From: Peptoniphilus_A genitalis
Lineage (GTDB): Bacteria > Bacillota > Clostridia > Tissierellales > Peptoniphilaceae
Assembly: GCF_949769225.1 (NCBI RefSeq)
Contig: NZ_CATKPB010000002.1
Reading direction: 5' to 3' (one strand)
DNA length: 64,000 nt
Below, piece by piece: positions 44,506 to 51,892 of this stretch (position 1 is the first letter of the stretch; every line of letters starts with the position of its first letter). The notes under the pieces were generated by a model. That model made no database searches and had not been told where the DNA came from. It saw nothing but the letters and a program-made list of their open reading frames with translations. The position numbers and the translations under genes were made by a program.

Positions 44506-44958
44506 ATGAAAAAAATTATTAGTCAAATTATAAATGGCATTTTAATTTGTGAATTTGTATTACTTGTCATTTCAATTTTTATGTCCTACATTTTTTTGGA
44601 TGGGGGTTTTACCCTAGCTAACCCTGACTTAATAGAAAGTTCTGCTTCTGTATTCTCTGCAAGCCTTTCTTCCATCTGCCTTACGGGACTTCTTGGCATA
44701 GTTTTTAGCCTTGCATCTCTTGTTTGGAAAGAAGAAAAATTTTCTATTTTAAAAAGGACAATCATCCACTTCCTTTTAACTGCCTTTACAATAAGCTTTG
44801 TTGGTTATAAGTTATTTTGGTTTCAAAGATCCCTTCAATCCTTGTCAATCTTCTTTGCTACTTACTTTTTAATCTACCTTGCTATTTGGTTTATTGAATA
44901 CACAATTTTCAAAAGGGACGTAGAAAAATTAAATTCAAAATTAAAAAATAATATGTAA
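44506..44958 (+). CDS. DUF3021 four-helix membrane protein, partner of LytTR regulator
   Basis: 150 aa with four hydrophobic segments (about residues 10-30, 53-73, 86-106 and 112-132), a short extracellular loop between 1 and 2, and a charged C-terminal tail (FKRDVEKLNSKLKNN). It fits DUF3021, regularly encoded after a stand-alone LytTR gene. GAGGTGATTTT precedes the ATG. Probably senses an envelope signal and controls its neighbour; no direct evidence in the sequence. Confidence 0.8.
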   Translation: MKKIISQIINGILICEFVLLVISIFMSYIFLDGGFTLANPDLIESSASVFSASLSSICLTGLLGIVFSLASLVWKEEKFSILKRTIIHFLLTAFTISFVGYKLFWFQRSLQSLSIFFATYFLIYLAIWFIEYTIFKRDVEKLNSKLKNNM

Positions 44959-44962
44959 AAAA

Positions 44963-45051
44963 AACCACCTTATGAATTTGAACTGACCCCAAAAGTTGAA
45001 CTTAAAAACTAACTAGAGTAGATCACTTCAATTTTATTTCACAAGGTGGTT
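44963..45051. terminator. Long inverted repeat (terminator arms) enclosing a possible IS3-type end
   Basis: AACCACCTTATGAA (44963-44976) pairs with TTCACAAGGTGGTT (45038-45051), 13 of 14 positions. It would terminate both the DUF3021 gene and gloA. The 61-base loop is unusually long and contains the sequence annotated at 44979-45003. Confidence 0.6.
44979..45003. mobile_element. Possible remnant terminal repeat of an IS3/IS150-family element
   Basis: TGAACTGACCCCAAAAGTTG and the following bases look like the terminal inverted repeat of IS3/IS150-group elements, which typically read TGnACTGACCCnnAAAGTTG. No transposase or second end is present. It could be a solo end left after deletion. Confidence 0.4.
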
Positions 45052-45056
45052 ATTCT

Positions 45057-45437
45057 TTATTTATTTTTTTCTCCAATTACTTCAATCTTATATCCGTCTG
45101 GATCCTTTACAAAGAAGTAAGAATCTGACTTGTCAGAAAGAGCTTTAAGCTCTGTTACATCATATCCCTTATTTTTTAATTCTTCTCTAAAGGATTTGAT
45201 ATCTGGATGAGAAATTGCAATGTGACCGTATCCATCACCAATTGTGTAATCTCTTCCATCGTAGTTGTAAGTTAACTCTAATTCAAAGGGTGAGTCCTCT
45301 AACTTTAAATACAAAAGTGTGAATTCATCTTCTGGAAAATCCTTGCGTCTTGATTCAACAAAACCCAGTGCTTCTTTGTAAAATTTTTCTGATCTTTCTA
45401 GGTCTTTAACCCTAATCATCGTGTGTAAAAATTTCAT
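45057..45437 (-). CDS. gloA: Glyoxalase I (lactoylglutathione lyase)
   Basis: 126-aa vicinal-oxygen-chelate protein that isomerises the methylglyoxal-thiol hemithioacetal. The metal ligands expected from E. coli GlxI are present: His5, Glu54, His72 (GHIAIS) and Glu119 (KIEVIG). Length matches the Ni2+-type bacterial enzyme. AGGAGG lies about 6 bases before the ATG. Single-gene unit; shares a long terminator with the opposing DUF3021 gene. Confidence 0.88.
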   Translation of the reverse strand: MKFLHTMIRVKDLERSEKFYKEALGFVESRRKDFPEDEFTLLYLKLEDSPFELELTYNYDGRDYTIGDGYGHIAISHPDIKSFREELKNKGYDVTELKALSDKSDSYFFVKDPDGYKIEVIGEKNK

Positions 45438-45600
45438 GTCTTCCTCCTTCTCTATTATCTCGTATTTCTTTTCTATAATTTATTTATAACCAAAAGTTAG
45501 CTTACTTACACATAAGTGCCCTTTCTTAATTAATGGATGAGTCTGTAATAATTTATAACAAATTAATAAGAAGTAGCTTTATGTTTTTCTTGGACCAACA

Positions 45601-45634
45601 AAAGAAAAAAGCCAGAGAATTTTCTCTAGCTTTA
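45601..45634 (-). terminator. Intrinsic terminator after the V-ATPase operon
   Basis: Minus strand AAAGCTAGAGAA and TTCTCTGGCTTT arms followed by TTTTCTTT; one G-U pair. Confidence 0.88.
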
Positions 45635-45640
45635 TTATTC

Positions 45641-46324
45641 TTATGCGAGTTCTGCATTTACTTTTTCTAATTTTTCTTCCTTCATCTCTTCCTTTGAGAT
45701 AATGTCCTTAACCTTCATTAGCCTTGTTATATTTGCTCTTTCACTTTCATCAAGCTTTGAGCGAATATATTTTATAGTTTCTTCTAGGTCTGGAATTGTT
45801 TTGTACTCAAGGGCGTTTACTCTTCTCCTTGTTTTTTCAATTTCGTTGGCAAGAAGTTGAGATGCCTTTTCTTTTTGAGTTAGAGTCAACAACTCTTCCA
45901 TAACTTCTGTAAGATTATCTATGGCTGAGTCAAGGTCTGAAGTTGTCTGTGCATATCCATAGGGATATCTTGAAGCATCTTCTGATGTCTTCTTTGTGAT
46001 AAACTCCATCTCTGGCACGTCAACAGACATTACATTTTTCTTTCTTATATCAACAAGAGTCTTTGTAGTTGGAAGGGCAATAGCTTCTTCTAACATCTCT
46101 GGACTCATGGCAGCTGATGCCATTAAGAAGGCCTTAAAGGAATCTTGAAGTTTATCTTCAACTTCAAGTCTTAACTTTTTATTTTCTTTTATAAGAGTGA
46201 TGAACTGTCTCATAAGTTCATCTTGCTTGTCCTTCAAAAGTTTGTGGCCTCTCTTAGAAGTTTCAAGTTTAGTCTTTAGAATGGATAAGTTCATCCTTGT
46301 GGGGTTTATATTTAGTCTTGCCAT
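45641..46324 (-). CDS. ntpD: V-type ATPase subunit D (central stalk)
   Basis: Central rotor stalk of the V1 motor, 227 aa and almost entirely coiled coil. Signature N-terminus ARLNINPTRMNLSILKTKLETSKRGHKLLKDKQDEL and C-terminal RRVNALEYKTIPDLEETIKYIRSKLDE. Its ATG overlaps the ntpB stop (TAATG). Last gene of the operon, followed by a terminator; the E. hirae genes after ntpD (ntpH and ntpJ) are absent. Confidence 0.96.
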   Translation of the reverse strand: MARLNINPTRMNLSILKTKLETSKRGHKLLKDKQDELMRQFITLIKENKKLRLEVEDKLQDSFKAFLMASAAMSPEMLEEAIALPTTKTLVDIRKKNVMSVDVPEMEFITKKTSEDASRYPYGYAQTTSDLDSAIDNLTEVMEELLTLTQKEKASQLLANEIEKTRRRVNALEYKTIPDLEETIKYIRSKLDESERANITRLMKVKDIISKEEMKEEKLEKVNAELA

Positions 46325-47748
46325 TATAATCCCTCAATTTCTAAATTTTTAGGATCCTTAGAATCCTCCTCTTTATTCTCCCTATCGCCCAAATATTTTT
46401 CAATTAATTTGTCGTCAATTCTCTTAAGCTCTGTCTTAGGAATTATAGATAAAAGTTCCCATCCTAGGTTTAGTGTTTCAAGTATAGACCTATTTGTTTC
46501 AAAACCTTGAGATACATATTGTTTTTCAAACATATCTGCAAATTGTGCAAAGGCCTTGTCAGTTTCTGTAAGGGCAGTTTCCCCTAGAATTGCAGAAAGT
46601 TCCTTTGCTTCCTTACCTGCTGTGTAGGCAGCGTAAATTTGGTTCATTGTATCTGCGTGATCTTCACGAGTCTTGCCTTCACCAATACCCTTGTCCTTAA
46701 GTCTTGATAGGGATGGTATTGCATTAATTGGTGGTTCAAGACCTTGTTTAAATAATTGAGTTGATAGGATTATTTGTCCCTCTGTGATATAACCTGTCAA
46801 GTCTGGAATAGGGTGAGTGATATCCCCTTCTGGCATTGTCAAGATAGGTATTTGTGTAATGGATCCTTCTCTGCCCTTAATCCTTCCAGCTCTTTCGTAG
46901 ATGCCTGCAAGGTCAGTGTATAAATAACCTGGGTAACCACGTCTACCTGGAACTTCTTTTCTCGCTGCGGAAACTTCTCTTAGGGCTTCTGCATAATTTG
47001 TCATATCTGTTAAGATAACAAGAACGTGCTTGCCTTGTTCAAAGGCCAAATATTCTGCTGCAGTAAGGGCCATCTTTGGTGTTGCAAGTCTTTCAATAGC
47101 TGGGTCATTGGCAAGGTTCATAAATAGAACCGCCCTGTCAATGGCTCCTGTCTTTGTGAAGTCATCAATAAAGTATTGAGCTTCTTCAAAGGTAATACCC
47201 ATGGCTGCAAAGACAACGGCAAAGTCTCCACCAGAAAGTACTGTCGCTTGTCTTGCTATTTGAGCCGCAAGCTCGTTGTGAGGAAGACCTGCTTCAGAGA
47301 AGATAGGAAGTTTTTGTCCTCTAACAAGAGTGTTAAGTCCGTCAATTACAGATACTCCCGTTTGAATAAATTCTGATGGGTAGTCCCTAGATACTGGGTT
47401 TATTGCAGTACCGTTTATATCAATTTTTTCTTCTGGAATAATTTTTGGACCGTCATCAATTGGTTCTCCAAGTCCATCAAAGACTCTACCAATCATATCA
47501 GGTGAAACTCCAAGTTCAAGTGGCTTACCTAAAAACCTAACACTTGTGTCCTTTAGGTTTATTCCACTAGAACCTTCAAAGATTTGCACCATGGCCTTGT
47601 CCCCTTCAATTTCGATTACACGACCACGTCTCTTTTCTCCATTTTGCAGCTCAATGTCAACTAGTTCTTCATAGGCTGCACCTTCTACACCTTCAACAGT
47701 CATAAGAGGTCCAACAACTTCTGTTACTGATTTATATTCTTTAAGCAT
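46324..47748 (-). CDS. ntpB: V-type ATPase subunit B (regulatory)
   Basis: Non-catalytic nucleotide-site subunit of V1, 474 aa. MLKEYKSVTEVVGPLMTVEGV start, FSEAGLPHNELAAQIARQATVL in place of a P-loop (no GKT), LTDMTNYAEALREVSAARKEVPGRRGYPGYLY. The C-terminal tail is acidic and Lys-rich (GDRENKEEDSKD). Start at ATG 47748, preceded by GGTGAT and overlapping the ntpA stop by 8 bases; a GTG three codons earlier is possible. Confidence 0.96.
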   Translation of the reverse strand: MLKEYKSVTEVVGPLMTVEGVEGAAYEELVDIELQNGEKRRGRVIEIEGDKAMVQIFEGSSGINLKDTSVRFLGKPLELGVSPDMIGRVFDGLGEPIDDGPKIIPEEKIDINGTAINPVSRDYPSEFIQTGVSVIDGLNTLVRGQKLPIFSEAGLPHNELAAQIARQATVLSGGDFAVVFAAMGITFEEAQYFIDDFTKTGAIDRAVLFMNLANDPAIERLATPKMALTAAEYLAFEQGKHVLVILTDMTNYAEALREVSAARKEVPGRRGYPGYLYTDLAGIYERAGRIKGREGSITQIPILTMPEGDITHPIPDLTGYITEGQIILSTQLFKQGLEPPINAIPSLSRLKDKGIGEGKTREDHADTMNQIYAAYTAGKEAKELSAILGETALTETDKAFAQFADMFEKQYVSQGFETNRSILETLNLGWELLSIIPKTELKRIDDKLIEKYLGDRENKEEDSKDPKNLEIEGL

Positions 47749-49510
47749 CTGTATCACCGACCTCTACTAATTTCTTAAGTTGACTATCAATTTTGTCCTT
47801 TATTTCATCAAGTTTTTCCAATTCATCATTTGGAAGGTACTTCATCCTAGCTATATTTTCTTTAACTTCAAGCTCTTCAATTTCGCTGAAGTAAGCTCCC
47901 TTAACAAGGGCTTCTTGTCCCCTGTCGTAGAAGTAAAGAATTGTGTCTAGCATCTTAAATTGCTTTTCTAGTGGACAGAAGGTGTCGACATCGTGGAAGG
48001 CATTTTGTTGTAAGAAGTCTTCACGAATTGACTTACTAGTGTGTAATTTCATTTGGTCTTCATCAGATAGGGAATCACGACCAACAAGTCTTACTACTTC
48101 AAGCAAAGAAGTTTCTTCTTGTAGAAGTGCCATAGATCTCTTTCTAAGTTTAGAAAATCTTCTGTCTATATTTTCATCCAGATAAGCATCAATCTTTGGT
48201 TGATACAAAGAATAAGAATCTATCCAGTTAATTGCTGGGAAGTGTCTTTGATATGACAAGTCATAGTCAAGCTTCCAAAATATTTTTACAATTCTAAGTG
48301 TGTTTTGCGTAACTGGTTCAGAAATATCTCCACCTGGAGGAGAAACTGCACCTATAACTGATAAGGCACCTTCTCTTTCTTCTTTACCATTTACGAGAAC
48401 ACGTCCTGCTCTTTCATAGAATTCTGCAATTCTTGATGCAAGATAAGCTGGATAACCTTCGTCACCAGGCATTTCTTCAAGACGACCTGACATTTCACGA
48501 AGTGCCTCTGCCCAACGAGATGTTGAGTCAGCCATCATGGCTACAGAATATCCCATGTCTCTAAAGTATTCAGAAATTGTTATTCCTGTATAAATTGAGG
48601 CTTCACGAGCAGCAACTGGCATGTTAGAAGTGTTGGCAATAAGAACTGTCCTCTTCATAATAGATTCACCAGTAGTTGGGTCCATTAGTTCTGGAAATTC
48701 CATAAGTACGTCTGTCATTTCGTTTCCACGTTCGCCACAACCAACATACACAACTATTTGTGCATCTGCCCACTTAGCAAGTTGATGTTGTACAACTGTC
48801 TTACCTGAACCAAATGGTCCTGGTATAGCTGCTGTACCACCCTTAGTTATTGGGAAGAAGGTATCAATTACCCTTTGTCCTGTTATAAGTGGTTCCTTAG
48901 GGTCAATCTTTTTCTTGTAAGGTCTTCCCTTTCTTACTGGCCACTTTTGGATCATATTAAGTTCCTTGTCGCCCTCTTCAGTTTCAATAACTGCAACTGT
49001 ATCAGCAACTGTAAAAGAACCTTCTTTTATGTCTTTGACCCTTCCCTTTATTCCATTGGGAACCATAATCTTGTGAGTTACCACTGGTGTCTCTTCAACT
49101 GTACCAAGAACATCTCCTGGCTCAACTTCATCTCCAAGATTAGCAACTTTTTTAAATTCCCATTTTTTATCTCTATTTAAAGGATTTACTGTAACTCCTC
49201 TTTCTAGAAAGTCTCCGGCTTCGTCTCTAAGTCCAACTAGGGGTCTTTGGATTCCATCAAACATTTGCTCAATCATTCCAGGTCCTAGCTCTACAGATAG
49301 GGGTGCTCCTGTTGTATAAACTTCATCTCCAGGTCCTATGCCTGTAGTTTCTTCATATACTTGAATAGAGGCTTTGTCCCCTCTCATTTCAATAACTTCA
49401 CCAATTAGTTTGTCTTTAGAAACTTCTACCACGTCATAGACATTGGCATCTTCCATGCCAGAGGCTACGACAAGTGGTCCGGATACTTTAATTATCTTTC
49501 CTGATTTCAA
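47741..49510 (-). CDS. ntpA: V-type ATPase subunit A (catalytic)
   Basis: Catalytic subunit of V1, 589 aa. Beta-barrel N-terminus (GKIIKVSGPLVVASGMEDANVYDVV), the A-type bulge domain (about 110-190), P-loop PGPFGSGKTVVQHQLAKW, YVGCGERGNEMTDVL with the catalytic Glu, and SVAMMADSTSRWAEALREMSGRLEEMPGDEGYPAYL. AAAGGAGGAG lies upstream of the ATG. Length agrees with E. hirae NtpA. In the order F-I-K-E-C-G-A-B-D. Confidence 0.97.
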   Translation of the reverse strand: MKSGKIIKVSGPLVVASGMEDANVYDVVEVSKDKLIGEVIEMRGDKASIQVYEETTGIGPGDEVYTTGAPLSVELGPGMIEQMFDGIQRPLVGLRDEAGDFLERGVTVNPLNRDKKWEFKKVANLGDEVEPGDVLGTVEETPVVTHKIMVPNGIKGRVKDIKEGSFTVADTVAVIETEEGDKELNMIQKWPVRKGRPYKKKIDPKEPLITGQRVIDTFFPITKGGTAAIPGPFGSGKTVVQHQLAKWADAQIVVYVGCGERGNEMTDVLMEFPELMDPTTGESIMKRTVLIANTSNMPVAAREASIYTGITISEYFRDMGYSVAMMADSTSRWAEALREMSGRLEEMPGDEGYPAYLASRIAEFYERAGRVLVNGKEEREGALSVIGAVSPPGGDISEPVTQNTLRIVKIFWKLDYDLSYQRHFPAINWIDSYSLYQPKIDAYLDENIDRRFSKLRKRSMALLQEETSLLEVVRLVGRDSLSDEDQMKLHTSKSIREDFLQQNAFHDVDTFCPLEKQFKMLDTILYFYDRGQEALVKGAYFSEIEELEVKENIARMKYLPNDELEKLDEIKDKIDSQLKKLVEVGDTDA

Positions 49511-49537
49511 TAAAGCTCCTCCTTTATAAAAAGGTGA

Positions 49538-49852
49538 CTAGTCACCTAATATATTCGCTCCAACTGCCTTTTCCACGTTTTTATTTAAGTTCTTCATACC
49601 TATGCCAAGAGTTCCCTTATTAGATGGGATAACTATAATGGCCGGTATTAACTCATCATTATATCTTTCAATTGTCTTTGGAATTTTTGCTGCAAGATCT
49701 TCTGTAATATAAATTACACCATAATCTTCCTTTGCAAGACCATCTACTAGTCTTCTCGCTTCCTTATCTTCATAAGCAACAAAGACATCAATGCCTATTG
49801 CCTTAAAAGATAAAACCGAGTCCTTGTCTCCTACAACTGCAATTTTATACAT
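49538..49852 (-). CDS. ntpG: V-type ATPase subunit F
   Basis: Small central-stalk subunit binding subunit D; named NtpG in E. hirae. 104 aa beginning MYKIAVVGDKDSVLSFKAIGIDVF, with YGVIYITEDLAAKIP and IPAIIVIPSNKGTLGIGMK. The ATG at 49852 overlaps the ntpC stop (ATGTATAA, 8 bases). A GTG three codons earlier is also open, but the family begins at the chosen Met. Confidence 0.94.
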   Translation of the reverse strand: MYKIAVVGDKDSVLSFKAIGIDVFVAYEDKEARRLVDGLAKEDYGVIYITEDLAAKIPKTIERYNDELIPAIIVIPSNKGTLGIGMKNLNKNVEKAVGANILGD

Positions 49853-50837
49853 AACTATCACGCAACTTTTCTCTTATAAATTCACCATCAAGTCCATTTA
49901 ATTTAGAAACCAAGATAATTCTTAAGTTTTTAATTTCCATTTCCTTTGCCAAGACATTGGCAAAGATAACTTCTGGGCCGTAGGTAATGTATTTTACATC
50001 TTTAATAAGGTCTATAAAGTAATTGTCCATCTCCCTCTCAAAGTTTGATAGGGTTCCCTTTTCTTTAAAATCGTCAAGGCCATCCTTTATATACTTATAA
50101 ATATCAAGCCTCTTGAAGGCTTCAGTATCTGAAGAAATTTCTCTATTTAACAAATCAAGATAGGCTTCTTCTTTTAGCTTGCCTCCAGGAACAATAATGT
50201 GTTTTAAGAATTCCACATCCTTTTCCTGCTTCTTTGCCCTGAGAAGGGTCCTTATATTTGTAAAATCAATTAGATTTTTTGCATAATTTATAAATAGGTC
50301 AACTTCAGATTTTTCTGCAAGGTCAAGTAGGTCCTTAAAGTAGGCATTATCAAGATATATATCAATAATTTGAGGGTCCTTCTTTTCTTCGTAGGCTTCC
50401 TCAATTTTTCCTATAAGTTCAAAATATTTATTTCTCTTGCTGCCCTTTAAGATTCCATCTCTATATTCCTTGATGTCAAAGCCACCAATAGTCATAAAGA
50501 GGTCCTTTAAATCTTCCTCACCAATCTTTTCCTTAATTAGGACCTTAAGATTGTGGTAGAAGTATTTTAAAGTAACTAGGTCCACTGGAATCCTTGATGG
50601 GGAAATATCATATACCTCATCATAGAATCTCGTGAGCTCCTCTTTTAAGATGACTTCATATTCTGTGGGAGAAGATATTTTATTTATAAACTTGTTGTAA
50701 ACTGTATCAGATAGAGATCTAAGTGCGTCTTCCAAAGTATCTTGTTCAGATATTCTTATAAAGTTTTCACTTTTTAAAAGTTCCTTTTCCAAAACTCTTA
50801 GTCTTGTGGAACTTTGGATAAATTTATTTCTATCCAT
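49845..50837 (-). CDS. ntpC: V-type ATPase subunit C (d-type)
   Basis: 330-aa subunit that sits on the c-ring as socket for the central stalk (equivalent to eukaryotic subunit d). All helical. Visible blocks: NKFIQSSTRLRVLEKELL near the start, DLVTLKYFYHNLKVLIKEK, and the closing YGPEVIFANVLAKEMEIKNLRIILVSKLNGLDGEFIREKLRDSYV region that is typical of the family C-terminus. Starts 17 bases after ntpE ends; overlapped by ntpG. Confidence 0.94.
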   Translation of the reverse strand: MDRNKFIQSSTRLRVLEKELLKSENFIRISEQDTLEDALRSLSDTVYNKFINKISSPTEYEVILKEELTRFYDEVYDISPSRIPVDLVTLKYFYHNLKVLIKEKIGEEDLKDLFMTIGGFDIKEYRDGILKGSKRNKYFELIGKIEEAYEEKKDPQIIDIYLDNAYFKDLLDLAEKSEVDLFINYAKNLIDFTNIRTLLRAKKQEKDVEFLKHIIVPGGKLKEEAYLDLLNREISSDTEAFKRLDIYKYIKDGLDDFKEKGTLSNFEREMDNYFIDLIKDVKYITYGPEVIFANVLAKEMEIKNLRIILVSKLNGLDGEFIREKLRDSYV

Positions 50838-50854
50838 TAAATCACCTTTTCCTC

Positions 50855-51403
50855 TTAACTGAATAGTTTTTCAGCTAAAAATTTCTCTAAATCTTCTCTC
50901 TCAGATTTTACAATAGACCTAAAATCTCCATTGTAAATAAGGTTGTCTTTGTTTAGGACAAATCCACTTTTAATATCCTTGTCAGATATTTTAAATCCTA
51001 GGTCTGCCTTTTCTACAGCATCCCTATATTTTTTTGGAATATCAATAGTGCCGCCCTTGAGGTTTTCATCTCCTAAATTATTTTTTAGGAAGCTAACAAA
51101 ATCATCTTCTGATAGATTTTCAAGCTCCTCAACAACTTTATCAAGGACTTCATCAATTATCCTATTTTTCTCAGATAAAATTTTGTCCCTTGCCTTAAGT
51201 TCTTCTGATGACTTGCTTCTCTTGAATATGTCTTCTCTTTCTCTCTCAGCGATTTTATCAATCTTGTTGGCAAGAAATCTGCCATCTTCTTCTCTATTTT
51301 CTATAATACTTGTTTTTTTCTCTTCAGCTTCTTTTATTATAAGTTGGGCCTTTTCCTCTGCATCCTTAATTATTTTATTTAAAATATTTTCAAGTCCTGC
51401 CAT
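50855..51403 (-). CDS. ntpE: V-type ATPase subunit E (peripheral stalk)
   Basis: 182-aa peripheral-stalk subunit pairing with subunit G/NtpF. The N-terminal half is a long Lys/Glu coiled coil (ILNKIIKDAEEKAQLIIKEAEEKK). The globular C-terminus has VLNKDNLIYNGDFRSIVKSERED, matching the conserved 'GGF/NGDxR..IxNTFxxLL' region of the family. Between ntpK and ntpC with short spacers. Confidence 0.92.
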   Translation of the reverse strand: MAGLENILNKIIKDAEEKAQLIIKEAEEKKTSIIENREEDGRFLANKIDKIAEREREDIFKRSKSSEELKARDKILSEKNRIIDEVLDKVVEELENLSEDDFVSFLKNNLGDENLKGGTIDIPKKYRDAVEKADLGFKISDKDIKSGFVLNKDNLIYNGDFRSIVKSEREDLEKFLAEKLFS

Positions 51404-51411
51404 AGTATCAC

Positions 51412-51882
51412 CTAGGCTCTAAATAGGATAAAGAATGAAATTGCAAAAGCAAGAATAGCGTAAAGCTCAACCATTACTGCAAAGATAATACCCTTTGCTT
51501 GTTGTTCTTCATTTTTAGCAAGGATGTTGATACCTGCAACAGATACCTTACCTTGAGCAACTGCAGATACAAGTCCTGCAAGACCAATTACAGCACCACT
51601 TGCTAGATACATAAATCCTGTGTTAATTGGTGTCTCAACAGTAAGTCTAAATAGAATAAATAGTCCAATTACGAAACCGTAAAGACCTTGTGTACCTGGA
51701 AGCAATTGAAGTACTAGTGACTTACCAAACTTTTCTGGTTCATCAATTACAACTCCTGCAGCAGCTTCCCCTGCCATACCTACTCCCTTAGCAGATCCTG
51801 CACCTGCAAGTGCAACTGCTAAAAAGATTCCAATTGATCCTAAAATCAATCCGCCAAATTCTTCCATTAGTCCATTAAACAT
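51412..51882 (-). CDS. ntpK: V-type ATPase subunit K (c-ring proteolipid), Na+ type
   Basis: 156-aa double-hairpin c-subunit with four membrane helices that forms the rotor ring. All Na+ ligands described for E. hirae NtpK appear at identical residue numbers: Leu61, Thr64, Gln65 and Tyr68 in QLLPGTQGLYGF, Gln110 in SAVAQGKVSV and Glu139 in VMVELYAILAF. Only the second hairpin carries the acidic ion carrier, as in V-type rings. Seen: residues and numbering. Inferred: Na+ rather than H+ specificity. Confidence 0.96.
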   Translation of the reverse strand: MFNGLMEEFGGLILGSIGIFLAVALAGAGSAKGVGMAGEAAAGVVIDEPEKFGKSLVLQLLPGTQGLYGFVIGLFILFRLTVETPINTGFMYLASGAVIGLAGLVSAVAQGKVSVAGINILAKNEEQQAKGIIFAVMVELYAILAFAISFFILFRA

Positions 51883-51892
51883 ATAAATCCTC

